From Chloroflexota bacterium (GTDB taxonomy: Bacteria > Chloroflexota > Anaerolineae > Anaerolineales > Anaerolineaceae): a DNA stretch of 64,000 bases. The notes below the pieces were generated by a model. The model saw only the letters and a list, made by a program, of their open reading frames with translations. It was not told the origin of the DNA and made no database searches. Positions 28,903 to 38,257 of this stretch are shown here, in pieces. The DNA lies in the NCBI GenBank assembly GCA_012522475.1, contig JAAYKH010000061.1:1-64000 (forward strand), in the 5' to 3' direction. Each line of letters begins with the position of its first letter. The stretch's first letter is position 1. The position numbers and the translations under genes are program-made.

Positions 28903-30042
28903 ATGGTCAATCGTCGAGATGCAATCAAGAAAAACAAACTTGTGAGCTCCATGAAGGGCGAGGGGACACTCTTGGTGCTGCTTGTTGTATTGATTTTATT
29001 CCCTTTTGTGATGAGCTTCATCACCGGAACCGGTATGAACGAAGGCGTTACAAAATTCTGGCAGGGACAGTTAATTATCTTTTTTATCATGGCAGTTTTT
29101 GCCATGAGTTATGATCTTTTGATGGGGTTTGGCGGCATCCTTTCGTTTGGGCACGCAGCCAGCTTTGGTGGGGGGGCCTATACCTTTGCCCTGTTAATGA
29201 AACATGTTGTGCCACCTATAACACATAATTATCGCATTACCATTGGCAGTGTCAATATCACCGATGCTATCGTACTAATCGTTGTTTTTCTGGTTGTACT
29301 GCTCGTTTCAATCTTAATCGGGCTTTTATTTGCAGCCACTTCCATTCGACTTAAGGGCGCCTATTTCGCGATGTTGACTTTGGCATTAGGGTCGGCCATG
29401 CACATGTTGGTTAAAGCCACAGACTTTCACAAGTGGACCGGCGCTGACGAAGGCTTACATGGCGTACCGGTGCCTGTGTGGTTGAACCCTACGCAAAACA
29501 GGCTGACTGTTTATTTTGTTTCCTTAGCGTTTTTAATCATCTGCTACCTGTTAATGAAACGAATGGTCAATTCACCTACCGGGCGCGTAATCATTGCAAA
29601 CCGTGAAAATGAAGACCGCATGCGAATGATCGGATATAACCCCGTGACGTACCGAACGATCGCCTTTGTATCAGCATCAATTTTCGCCGGTTTTGCTGGT
29701 GCCCTGTATTCGATTTGGAATACAAGCGCAACACCGACAATGGTCTCAGCGGTGATGACAGTAAATGCCCTGATTATTACCATTCTGGGGGGTATGGGCA
29801 CCCTGGTTGGCGCTATCCTAGGTGCTGCCATCATGCAAGTTATCAGCCAATTCTTCTACACCTGGTTTGGTGCTCGCTGGCCGCTGGTCTTTGGTGTTCT
29901 TTTTATTTTGATTGTCATGTTTTTGCCCTACGGCATCATTGGTACCTGGCGTATGAAAAAGCATGATCTTAAGCAGTTCTTTGAGCAGGGCAAGCGTATC
30001 ATCGCTCAGAAAAAAACTCTCAACCAGGAAGAGGAAGCATAA
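28903..30042 (+). CDS. ABC transporter permease (LivM-like)
   Basis: DLLMGFGGILSFGHAASFGGGAYTFALL, LKGAYFAMLTLALG, ILGGMGTLVGAILGA. Confidence 0.92.
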   Translation: MVNRRDAIKKNKLVSSMKGEGTLLVLLVVLILFPFVMSFITGTGMNEGVTKFWQGQLIIFFIMAVFAMSYDLLMGFGGILSFGHAASFGGGAYTFALLMKHVVPPITHNYRITIGSVNITDAIVLIVVFLVVLLVSILIGLLFAATSIRLKGAYFAMLTLALGSAMHMLVKATDFHKWTGADEGLHGVPVPVWLNPTQNRLTVYFVSLAFLIICYLLMKRMVNSPTGRVIIANRENEDRMRMIGYNPVTYRTIAFVSASIFAGFAGALYSIWNTSATPTMVSAVMTVNALIITILGGMGTLVGAILGAAIMQVISQFFYTWFGARWPLVFGVLFILIVMFLPYGIIGTWRMKKHDLKQFFEQGKRIIAQKKTLNQEEEA

Positions 30043-30245
30043 AGAGACAATACCAAGCATTGGAGATAGTTGAATTTTGACAAAGTGTGGGTGAAGATAG
30101 CCCTTACTTTTTTACATCCAAACGTACAATTTTGTTAGAACCATTCAAATTATAAAAATAAAATGAATTTCGTGTAGTATACTGTTTTGTGCGAGGTAAC
30201 CTTATAGTGGAGGGGGGGTATTCAATCAGTTGGCACGATTTGAAT

Positions 30246-31532
30246 CTATTTTTCACGGCTTACTTCAAGTAGTTGATGTTCGATTAAATTATCGACGATT
30301 GAAAACAAATCCCACGCCGGTACGCCAATTATCTCTGCAATGGAGATCAAATCGTTGGTTCCATCACTATAAGCAATCAAATTCATCATATTTTGGACAA
30401 TTTGCTTGCTATTTTTTGTGCTCAAAGTTGGGTAAAGACCCCGCTTGCCTAAATGGGGTTCGCACAGAATTTTTGTTTTCAAAGTATCATTTCTTTCCAG
30501 GCATTCGAGGCAGTAAGCCATGACCTCATAACCTCCATACAGGCCTGAAGGGGATATAAAATCAAGGTTATCGAGCGATGTATGATATTCGGGGTAGGCA
30601 CCATATTTTGTGCGCATCATTGTTGCGACTGGTAAATCGATACCCGGGCTACAATACTGCCGCTCATCGCTGGCACGGTCTAAATAGGAGTAAGTAACAA
30701 AATTCGGGTGTAAATGCGAAAGAACATGGCGGGCAACGGTATCAGCCAGAGTGTTACCATAGCGGGACGCCAAATAAGAGTATGCACGGTCGTCGCCAAT
30801 GCAGTTGATGTTAAACCCGACAATCATTTTTTCTTTCATTTCCGCCAAGTTTCTGCTTAAATAGACAATGGCGCCAATCGTTTCAGGGATAAAGACGATG
30901 CGATAACTATATCGACGATTGTCCCTATTTTGTAGCCACTTTGCCAGGAAAGATGTCACCGCGGGGCCAGACAATTCATTGTTGGCCATCGATGGGTGAC
31001 AGATATAGGAGGAAAGGAAAATCTCCTGGGGTGTTTTCCCGGGGATGATCAGTTCACCATAAGTGAGGCTCCCCTGAGTATGGGTGCTATCTATAAAAAC
31101 CTGGTATATTCCGGGTTTTAAGGCTTGCCTTTGATTGTGAGTTAGACAAAACCCCCAGCGTTCCTGGTAGTAGGAGGTGATATATGGGATAGCGTCCGGT
31201 TGCTCAGGTAAAGAATAAAGATGAGGCTGCAATTCATCCAGGCTAAGAGATTGGTTCACCGCGGTTGAATAGCCGACCACATGAAGATTGTTTTCAGAAA
31301 AATCAACAATTTTATTACCATCCGGGTCAATAATATAGGCATCATTGATATTCCATTCCTTTGGAACCGTCCAATCAAAGGCCCGGGTGCCTGTTGGCAC
31401 CTCATATGTTTTTAACGCTGGTAAGTGTTTATTGATGATCCTCAGCGTTTCACGGACGCCGTTGCCTGTAATGCTTCGACAAATCGGGAATAATTCAACG
31501 CATAAATTGTATATTTCTTGTCCAATGTCCAT
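30246..31532 (-). CDS. DUF4910/DUF2172-type aminopeptidase-like protein
   Basis: LFPICRSITGNGVRETLRIINKHLP, VPTGTRAFDWTVPKEWNI, YICHPSMANNELSGPAV, YPEYHTSLDNLDFIS. Confidence 0.85.
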   Translation of the reverse strand: MDIGQEIYNLCVELFPICRSITGNGVRETLRIINKHLPALKTYEVPTGTRAFDWTVPKEWNINDAYIIDPDGNKIVDFSENNLHVVGYSTAVNQSLSLDELQPHLYSLPEQPDAIPYITSYYQERWGFCLTHNQRQALKPGIYQVFIDSTHTQGSLTYGELIIPGKTPQEIFLSSYICHPSMANNELSGPAVTSFLAKWLQNRDNRRYSYRIVFIPETIGAIVYLSRNLAEMKEKMIVGFNINCIGDDRAYSYLASRYGNTLADTVARHVLSHLHPNFVTYSYLDRASDERQYCSPGIDLPVATMMRTKYGAYPEYHTSLDNLDFISPSGLYGGYEVMAYCLECLERNDTLKTKILCEPHLGKRGLYPTLSTKNSKQIVQNMMNLIAYSDGTNDLISIAEIIGVPAWDLFSIVDNLIEHQLLEVSREK

Positions 31533-31561
31533 AGGATTAACTTCAAGCATTTAGTAATTGA

Positions 31562-32116
31562 TCAAAATCTATAGTAAATCTTTTGGTTTGTAGTATCGTC
31601 TGGGTCATCCGTCAATACAAAACCAACATTCGCTAGCATTTTTGCAGAGGTTGTGTTTGTCTTTTTCACGTTTCCTGAAATCCCGGTGAGTTTATTTTTC
31701 GAAAGGCGGTCAATAGCATAGGTTTGCAAAGCAGTGGCAAGACCTTTTCCTCGCTCTTCTGGTAATATCCCAATAAAGGCGTGATGAATGATCCTGTCTT
31801 TGACCTCAGACTCTCTAAAATAATAATAATTAAACCCAACCATTTGCTCGTCATGATTGAATATCACAGCACATACCCGCTTGCCAACCAGTTTCAAGTA
31901 AGTCTTTCGCCAAAACCCCAGGCCGCGTCCTTCACGGAGTAGTTGATGCAAGGCATCTATTTCACCGATGCGGGCTTTTGCCAATCCTTCTAATCGAAAG
32001 TCTAAATAAGCAGATTTTTCCATTGGGATTAGGTCGCGTGAAGCAGATAAATTTCGAATTAAAAATAGAAGCCCTTGCCATTCATAAATTATTTTTTCAA
32101 TGAATGATCTACTCAC
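31562..32116 (-). CDS. GNAT family N-acetyltransferase
   Basis: HHAFIGILPEERGKGLATALQTYAIDRLSKNKLTGISGNVKKTNTTSAKMLANVGF. Confidence 0.82.
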   Translation of the reverse strand: MSRSFIEKIIYEWQGLLFLIRNLSASRDLIPMEKSAYLDFRLEGLAKARIGEIDALHQLLREGRGLGFWRKTYLKLVGKRVCAVIFNHDEQMVGFNYYYFRESEVKDRIIHHAFIGILPEERGKGLATALQTYAIDRLSKNKLTGISGNVKKTNTTSAKMLANVGFVLTDDPDDTTNQKIYYRF

Positions 32117-32124
32117 AATGCTAT

Positions 32125-33084
32125 TTAACCTGGATAATTTATTTCAAAGTAAAGAGAAGGCGCTGCTCCATAACTGTGCTTATCGTCACCCCGATTGGGA
32201 CTGTTCGCGCCATTAAAATCGAAGGTAGCCATTCCTTTAGCCTTTGCTATTCGTATCGATTCCTTGATCATCCAAGCTGCTAAACCCGTTCCACGCCATT
32301 TCATGTCGACGAGATTCAAGACCATATTTGCCTCCGAGTGGCCGTAGAGCAGCAAACAGGCCGCAATTATGCCATGATCATCAAGGTCTTGATAAGCGAT
32401 TACTTCGCCATAGCCAAGGTTTACAAGATCGACGAGGGCGGGAATTTTTTGACAATTTTCTTCAATAATCTCATCAACCTGGTCATCTACCACTTGCAGA
32501 TAGAGCTTGATAAGATCATCGGCTTTCCAATCCACTGTTCTAGCCGGAGGGGGACTCTTCTCGATTGCGCGCAGTTCGCGCCGCCTAAGCTGGCGGAAGT
32601 CTGAAATAATGTCCAATTCAGTTTTTTCCTGCAAATGGTCAATACAAGCCGTATAGCGCGGACGGATACGAAATCTTGGCTGGTCTTTTTCGTGATAATT
32701 CCACCAATCAAAAATTCGAATATCGTGCAAGCCTTTGGGCAGGGAGGCTTCAATGGCACCGTATTCTGATAAAAACCGCTCAATAAATCCGCTGTAAACC
32801 TCGGTGGATCGCGCCAGGCTGCGGTGGGCGGGGAGTGGGTAAACATCATTTAACCAAAAGGGCCCAACAAAATATGTCAATGCAGGCAATCCGATTTTTT
32901 CACCGTCGGGTTTGCATACCGGCCAAACACACTGGATTTGTTTGCCTTTTTTAGCAATCCACCAGTCTACAGTTTTTGACAGCTTTCCTAAAACCTGTGG
33001 ATGTGTAAAGGCAGAACTCTGTGAAGAATTACTCCAAAATGGAACAATATCATTTCCGTTAACGAGTTTGATTTCAATGCCCAT
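32125..33084 (-). CDS. FemAB/GNAT-like acyl- or aminoacyltransferase
   Basis: SAFTHPQVLGKLSKTVDWWIAKKGKQIQCVWPVC...RQLRRRELRAIEKSPPPA...MKWRGTGLAAWMIKESIRIAKAKGMATFDFNGANSPNRGDDKHSYGA. Confidence 0.7.
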   Translation of the reverse strand: MGIEIKLVNGNDIVPFWSNSSQSSAFTHPQVLGKLSKTVDWWIAKKGKQIQCVWPVCKPDGEKIGLPALTYFVGPFWLNDVYPLPAHRSLARSTEVYSGFIERFLSEYGAIEASLPKGLHDIRIFDWWNYHEKDQPRFRIRPRYTACIDHLQEKTELDIISDFRQLRRRELRAIEKSPPPARTVDWKADDLIKLYLQVVDDQVDEIIEENCQKIPALVDLVNLGYGEVIAYQDLDDHGIIAACLLLYGHSEANMVLNLVDMKWRGTGLAAWMIKESIRIAKAKGMATFDFNGANSPNRGDDKHSYGAAPSLYFEINYPG

Positions 33085-33410
33085 TTATTCTGCTCGTTCA
33101 GTTAGTCGTGTTAACATACGTCTTTTATACCATGAAATTTCGGCTGCACCCTGGAGACAAAATGTTACGAGACAAAACAGTCTGTATACGGGTTCAGGTT
33201 AGGTGAGCTTGCGAATAATGCACATTGGCCATTGTTTCCAACAATCGATCAGGTGAGTTTAAAATGGCATTAATTGATAAAATTATGCCAGAGCGGTGCG
33301 TTGACAAAAATGCAGAAGGATTAATGGTGTTTTTTCAGCTCTGTCTCAAAGTCAGCCAAGTAAATGTATTTTTGAAAGTGGAAGGTAACAAATTGTTGCA
33401 TCCAAATCTT

Positions 33411-33440
33411 CGCTTATAGAGATTGCGCTTATAGAGATTG
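33411..33440. repeat. Perfect 15-bp tandem duplication (two copies)
   Basis: CGCTTATAGAGATTG CGCTTATAGAGATTG. Confidence 0.9.
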
Positions 33441-33768
33441 ATTAAATGGTGAATAAAGCCGTATTATAGTTTATGAGAATAATAGTTTCCAAAAACTAAG
33501 CATAAATTGGAAGTTGGTTTGGGCTTGCTGAGTGCCAAGCATGACCTGTTCAGCTCATTCATTGAAAGTAGTTGCTTTCTCGAATAACTTTGCCCCTCAA
33601 TAAGTAGAGTGAAAACGCAGCAGCCTGCTCGACGGATTAATCGCAAAAGAGTACTATTAAAACTGGTAAACTATTGTCGTGGCCACATCTGTTTTGCCCC
33701 TGATTTTTGCCGAATTAACTCGCCGCCCGAGCGCACGTGGTTATGAGCAAAAGTTGAAAGGAGCCTTT

Positions 33769-34146
33769 ATGTCCACAAAGCGACCCACATTAACTGTCGT
33801 TGTGGATGAGCAAGTTGTCTTTCAGAGCTTCGGAAAATGGTTGCATCCTCTATTCGAGTTAGAAGACCATTTGTCCGAGCACTGTATTGATTTAAAACAT
33901 GCCCTTCTTGTTGACAAAGTGGTTGGCAAAGCCGCCGCCTTGCTTATGATACACCTGGGTGCAGGCAAGGTTCACGGCCTTTTAATGAGCAAGCTCGCCA
34001 TGAGGTCTTTTGAGCACTACGGCATCCCCTATTCTTTTGACCACTCGATTGAAAGGATACAGTGTCAAACTGAATTAATTCTGGAAGCAATTGATGAACC
34101 GGAAGAAGCTTATCAAATATTGCGCAAGCGTGCTCAGCGCGATTAA
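33769..34146 (+). CDS. DUF1893 domain protein
   Basis: LTVVVDEQVVFQSFGKWLHPLFELED...DKVVGKAAALLMIHLGAGKVHGLLMSKLA; RBS AAAGGAG. Confidence 0.75.
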   Translation: MSTKRPTLTVVVDEQVVFQSFGKWLHPLFELEDHLSEHCIDLKHALLVDKVVGKAAALLMIHLGAGKVHGLLMSKLAMRSFEHYGIPYSFDHSIERIQCQTELILEAIDEPEEAYQILRKRAQRD

Positions 34147-34312
34147 CCCAGCCGTAACGGTCTTTTAATGAATAGCAAAAGAAAATACTTGATTCTATAC
34201 GAAATAAGCATAAATTTTGACCTGAATCTTAGACAGAAACGCCTTTTATGGCAAGAAACCTGTTCAACTTATCTGCCAGGCCCATATTTCCACCGAGAAT
34301 TATTAACTTGCC

Positions 34313-36049
34313 GTGTCCTCAATAATACAGATTGAAAATCTTCATTATTGTCCTAAAGCCAATGGTCAGGACGCCCCAGAAATCCTGCGCGGGATTGATC
34401 TCAGCATTGAAAAGGGTTCATTTGTTGCCATAATTGGCGAGAATGGATCGGGGAAGACGACATTAATCAAGCATCTTAATGGTTTATTGGTGCCTACTAA
34501 GGGTAAGGTGTTTGTGAATGGCCTTGATACTCGCTTGAATGAGAATCGTGCCAGGCTTCAAGCCATTGTAGGTATGGTATTTCAAAATCCGGCCGACCAG
34601 ATTGTCGCTTCAACGGTCGCAGAGGACGTGGCGTTTGGTTTAGAAAACTTAAACCTACCGACAGGAGAGATTCAAAAGCGTGTATCATTTCAACTGCAAG
34701 CCGCCGGAATGCTTACAGAAGCTAATCGCCCCCCTCACCTGCTTTCTGGCGGCCAGATCCAAAGGGTGGCTTTGGCAGGTGTGCTTGCGCGCAACCCCCA
34801 GGTGATCTTATTAGATGAGCCCACCTCAATGATTGACACTCAAGCCCGCCAATCTTTTCTTAGAACCTTACTCAGGTTGAAACAGGAAGGATTGACCATT
34901 ATCTACGTCACCCACCATTTAGAAGAAACACTCGAAGCAGATCAAATTATCATTATGCAAGCCGGTCGTGTTGCGGCTGCTGAAATCCCAGCAGAAATTT
35001 ATAAAAAAAGCGAAAAGCTATACGACTATGGGCTTGAAACCCCTGAAATTTACCAAATTGCAGAAGGTTTTCAGTCTTTAGGATGGCAAGTTCCAGCCCC
35101 AAACTTGAGAATCAAGGCTTTATTAGATCATCTGCCCCATTATTCTATGGGCTGCCACAAATCTGATAAGCAAGCAGTTAAACAAAAATACATCCAGCAT
35201 GAACCCATCATCAATATAAGCAATCTTCACTACACTTACCTTTCTGGTTCACCGCTGGCTAAAAAAGCCCTCAATGGTGCTGACCTTGCAATTTCACCAG
35301 CAAGTGTCCACGGTATTGCCGGTGCCAATGGATCAGGGAAATCGACGCTTTTGCAGCACTTCAACGGACTATTACGCCCTGAAAATGGGCATGTCCGAGT
35401 TGAAAAGATGACGCTTGAAGACCCACACACGCCCTTGCGCAAAGTCGTTCAAAAGGCAGGCCTGGTCTTTCAAAGCCCAGAAACCCAGTTTTTTGAAGTT
35501 TTTGTAGGCCACGAGATAGCCTACGGACCCAAACAATTCGGCATGCCAGATGTTCGAGAGCGTGTTCGTCATACCATGCATAGGGTTGGGCTGGATTTCG
35601 AAACCTTTAAGGATCGGCGTTTAGAAACGTTAAGTGGTGGAGAGAAAAGAAAAGTGGCCCTGGCCTCAATGCTGGTGCTTGACCAGGATATTTTAACGTT
35701 TGATGAACCCACCGCAGGTCTGGATCCCAAGGCACGCAATGAATTAATAGCCTTGTTTAAGGTCCTAAAGGAAAACAACAAAACGATTATTATCGCCAGC
35801 CATCGATTGGAAGAAATCGCTGAAATCAGTACAAATTTGTCACTGATGCGCTTAGGAAAGATAACACATACAGGCACTTGCTCAAATCTAATAACCCATC
35901 CGACTGCCCTCGCAGAGGCTTCCCTCTCACCGCCCCTGGCGGTCACTGTCGCCAGGGCATTGATTGAAAAGAACTGGCCCATTGATATTGAAAATTCTTA
36001 CACCGTTTCACGTTTGTTAGCTTCAATCAAGGATTGCCTCGATGAATAG
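34313..36049 (+). CDS. Energy-coupling factor transporter ATPase with two fused ABC domains (EcfA-EcfA')
   Basis: Two Walker A motifs (GENGSGKTTLIKHLNG; GANGSGKSTLLQHFNG), two signatures (LLSGGQIQRVALAG; LSGGEKRKVALAS); GTG start. Confidence 0.92.
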   Translation: MSSIIQIENLHYCPKANGQDAPEILRGIDLSIEKGSFVAIIGENGSGKTTLIKHLNGLLVPTKGKVFVNGLDTRLNENRARLQAIVGMVFQNPADQIVASTVAEDVAFGLENLNLPTGEIQKRVSFQLQAAGMLTEANRPPHLLSGGQIQRVALAGVLARNPQVILLDEPTSMIDTQARQSFLRTLLRLKQEGLTIIYVTHHLEETLEADQIIIMQAGRVAAAEIPAEIYKKSEKLYDYGLETPEIYQIAEGFQSLGWQVPAPNLRIKALLDHLPHYSMGCHKSDKQAVKQKYIQHEPIINISNLHYTYLSGSPLAKKALNGADLAISPASVHGIAGANGSGKSTLLQHFNGLLRPENGHVRVEKMTLEDPHTPLRKVVQKAGLVFQSPETQFFEVFVGHEIAYGPKQFGMPDVRERVRHTMHRVGLDFETFKDRRLETLSGGEKRKVALASMLVLDQDILTFDEPTAGLDPKARNELIALFKVLKENNKTIIIASHRLEEIAEISTNLSLMRLGKITHTGTCSNLITHPTALAEASLSPPLAVTVARALIEKNWPIDIENSYTVSRLLASIKDCLDE

Positions 36050-36872
36050 TCGATTTGAGTTTTTGGGCGATACAAGTGCTTTTGGGCAGTACATTCCTCG
36101 CGAATCCTACATACATCAGCGAGACCCGCGAACTCGTTTGATCATCTATTGCTTATTGTTCCTCGGTGTGGTGTTTACGCCCAATTTTTACGGCCTTGGG
36201 TTGAGCGCGATCATCGTATTATTGCTCTATTTCCTGGCGAAACTGCCGATCCAGCCTACATGGTTAAACTTTAAACGCGGGTTCCCATTATTACTGATAC
36301 TGGCCGTTTTACAAATTGTTCTCGGGACAACGATTGACTCTGATGTGGTTTTAGGTTCCTTGCTGAACGTTGCCATCACACAACGCGGGTTGACCAATGC
36401 AGGTATGCTCATTGGAAGGTTTTCGATTCTGATTGCACTATTAAATGCGTTTTCGATGTCGCTTTCGACCTCACAAATGACTGCAGCATTGTTTTATTTA
36501 TTAAAACCACTCGAGTAGCTGCGCTTCCCCGTCAACGATTTGACCATGGTTGTTCAAATAACCATGCGCTTTCTTCCCTTACTTGCCCTATCGGCTGAAA
36601 AGATTGCCAAAGCCCAGGCTGCTCGAGGCGGCGATTGGGAACAACGTGGATTTAATCCCGTCCGGCAAGCCAAACGGGTGCTTCCCTTAATCGTGCCCTT
36701 GATGGTTAACAGTCTGAAACGTGCTGAAACTATGGCGCTGGCCATGGAATCGCGTGGGTTTAATGCTGTCGAAAAACGAAGCAGTTATTACGCACTTGAA
36801 TATACCTGGTTGGATGGCATTAGCTTGCTGGCTGCATTGGGTCTGAGCGTGGCGCTCATTCTGTTGGTTTAA
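36042..36872 (+). pseudogene. Energy-coupling factor transporter transmembrane protein EcfT interrupted by one in-frame TAG
   Basis: ORFs 36042..36518 and 36540..36872 share a frame; across the TAG at 36516-36518: LFYLLKPLE*LRFPVNDLTMVVQITMRFLPLLALSAEKIAKAQAARGGDWE... (ARG and SRG coupling motifs downstream). Confidence 0.88.
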
Positions 36873-37429
36873 AACGCCGATCCTTTTTTCTTCCCCTTTT
36901 GTCCAATTTGGTGCCAAATACTGACAATACTGACCACCAATACAGATGCGGCGACTGCTTCAGGCAGCCCATTTCCCAGGATAATAGGCGGAATAGCTGC
37001 CCAGAACGCAGAATCCAACACGCCAATCATCCCTAAAACCAGGATGGTATTGGTTAAACTGCCAACAATTCCTGAAACAATGAGTGCTGGAATCCTCCAA
37101 TTTTTTAAAGCCCTGTAGAATAACCACGAGATCGGACCGATAAAGAGGCGCGGAAGCACAGAAATTAAAGGATTGGTGAATAAAACAACGGTCGGGCCTG
37201 TCGGTGCCACGGCTGCCTGAATCAGGCTGAACACGCCAAAGATCAAACCAATTGCAAAACCAACCACGGGCCCTTCCAAAACTGCGCCGATGATGACAGG
37301 AACATGCATTATCGTCAAGGATACGCCCGAAAACCAGGGGATGAACCCTAAACGGGTAACCCCCAAAAAGATGGATATGGCGCTTAAAACGCCTGTAATA
37401 ACAATTTTTCGCGTTCGTTCTTGTACCAT
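36869..37429 (-). CDS. ECF transporter S component (substrate-binding membrane protein)
   Basis: Hydrophobic, about 186 aa: IVITGVLSAISIFLGVTRLGFIPWFSGVSLTIMHVPVIIGAVLEGPVVGFAIGLIFGVFSL. Confidence 0.85.
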   Translation of the reverse strand: MVQERTRKIVITGVLSAISIFLGVTRLGFIPWFSGVSLTIMHVPVIIGAVLEGPVVGFAIGLIFGVFSLIQAAVAPTGPTVVLFTNPLISVLPRLFIGPISWLFYRALKNWRIPALIVSGIVGSLTNTILVLGMIGVLDSAFWAAIPPIILGNGLPEAVAASVLVVSIVSIWHQIGQKGKKKGSAF

Positions 37430-37737
37430 AATCTTTAACCGGTCTTTCTAATAATCGATTAAATAACCTTCAATCAATCGATAAATTTGTCAGCATCTAT
37501 CCAGGTGAACAATACTACTTTTTAATCAAAGTTGTAAGTATTTTTTGCAGTTACAAAGCCCTACTATTCAATGAATGTACTTAAAAACAGTTTTTACAAA
37601 GTATTCCAGATAAGGTATGATATGCAGTGTTGATCTGGATAAATTACAAAGATCAATTGTCGATTATAATGTTTTCTGGCAGCAAAGCCTAAATTGGTTC
37701 ACATTACTATATTAAATTAACTCTTAGGAGGAATTCA

Positions 37738-38133
37738 ATGAAAATCGCTTTTATCACAGATGATGGCAAATCCATTAGCCAGCATTTTGGTCGCGCCCGT
37801 TATTATTATGTCGTTGAGTTGGAAGACGGCATTGTAAAACACAATGAAACACGTGATAAGTTAGGACCCAATCACTTTTCTGGAGAAGAGCATCACCATC
37901 ACGAAGGCCAAGGCAGTGGCATGGATGCGGCTTCGCACGATAAGCATCATCGAATGTCGCAAGCAATTCAAGATTGTGAGGTATTAATCTGCGGCGGGAT
38001 GGGAATGGGTGCTTATCAAAGCATGCAAACGTTTGGTATCACCCCGGTGGTAACTCAAATTCGCGATATCGATGCCGCGCTTCAGGCGTACCTTTCAGGC
38101 GAGTTAAAGGATGAAACCCAGCTGTTGCACTAA
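37738..38133 (+). CDS. NifX/NifB-domain (dinitrogenase FeMo-cofactor family) protein with His-rich insert
   Basis: MKIAFITDDGKSISQHFGRARYYYVVE...GEEHHHHEGQGSGMDAASHDKHHRM...CEVLICGGMGMGAYQSM; RBS AGGAGG. Confidence 0.88.
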   Translation: MKIAFITDDGKSISQHFGRARYYYVVELEDGIVKHNETRDKLGPNHFSGEEHHHHEGQGSGMDAASHDKHHRMSQAIQDCEVLICGGMGMGAYQSMQTFGITPVVTQIRDIDAALQAYLSGELKDETQLLH

Positions 38134-38157
38134 TTTTCCTGTTCACTAATAAATTTA

Positions 38158-38187
38158 GCCTGTGGCTGCACAGCCACAGGCTTTTTT
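38158..38187 (+). terminator. Rho-independent terminator
   Basis: GCCTGTGGCTG-CA-CAGCCACAGGC-TTTTTT: perfect 11-bp stem and T6. Confidence 0.95.
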
Positions 38188-38257
38188 GTCGGTATTCCTT
38201 TAGAGCCGGCATGCAAGTCATTAAATAAACAAAATGGTAGAATAGAAGCATACTTAT

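Noticed and set aside
33225-33419. Plus-strand 64-aa ORF in the 33-kb gap
   Set aside because: No family recognised and no clear RBS; not listed as a gene, though the region is flagged.
35569-35982. Minus-strand 137-aa ORF
   Set aside because: Antisense to the second ABC domain of the EcfA fusion.
836-36872. Genetic code change (TGA=Trp or TAG=sense) to explain the two split genes
   Set aside because: TGA and TAG end other intact genes here (for example TAG ends the UroD-upstream neighbour set and the thiolase), and only two genes are affected; mutation or sequence error is simpler.
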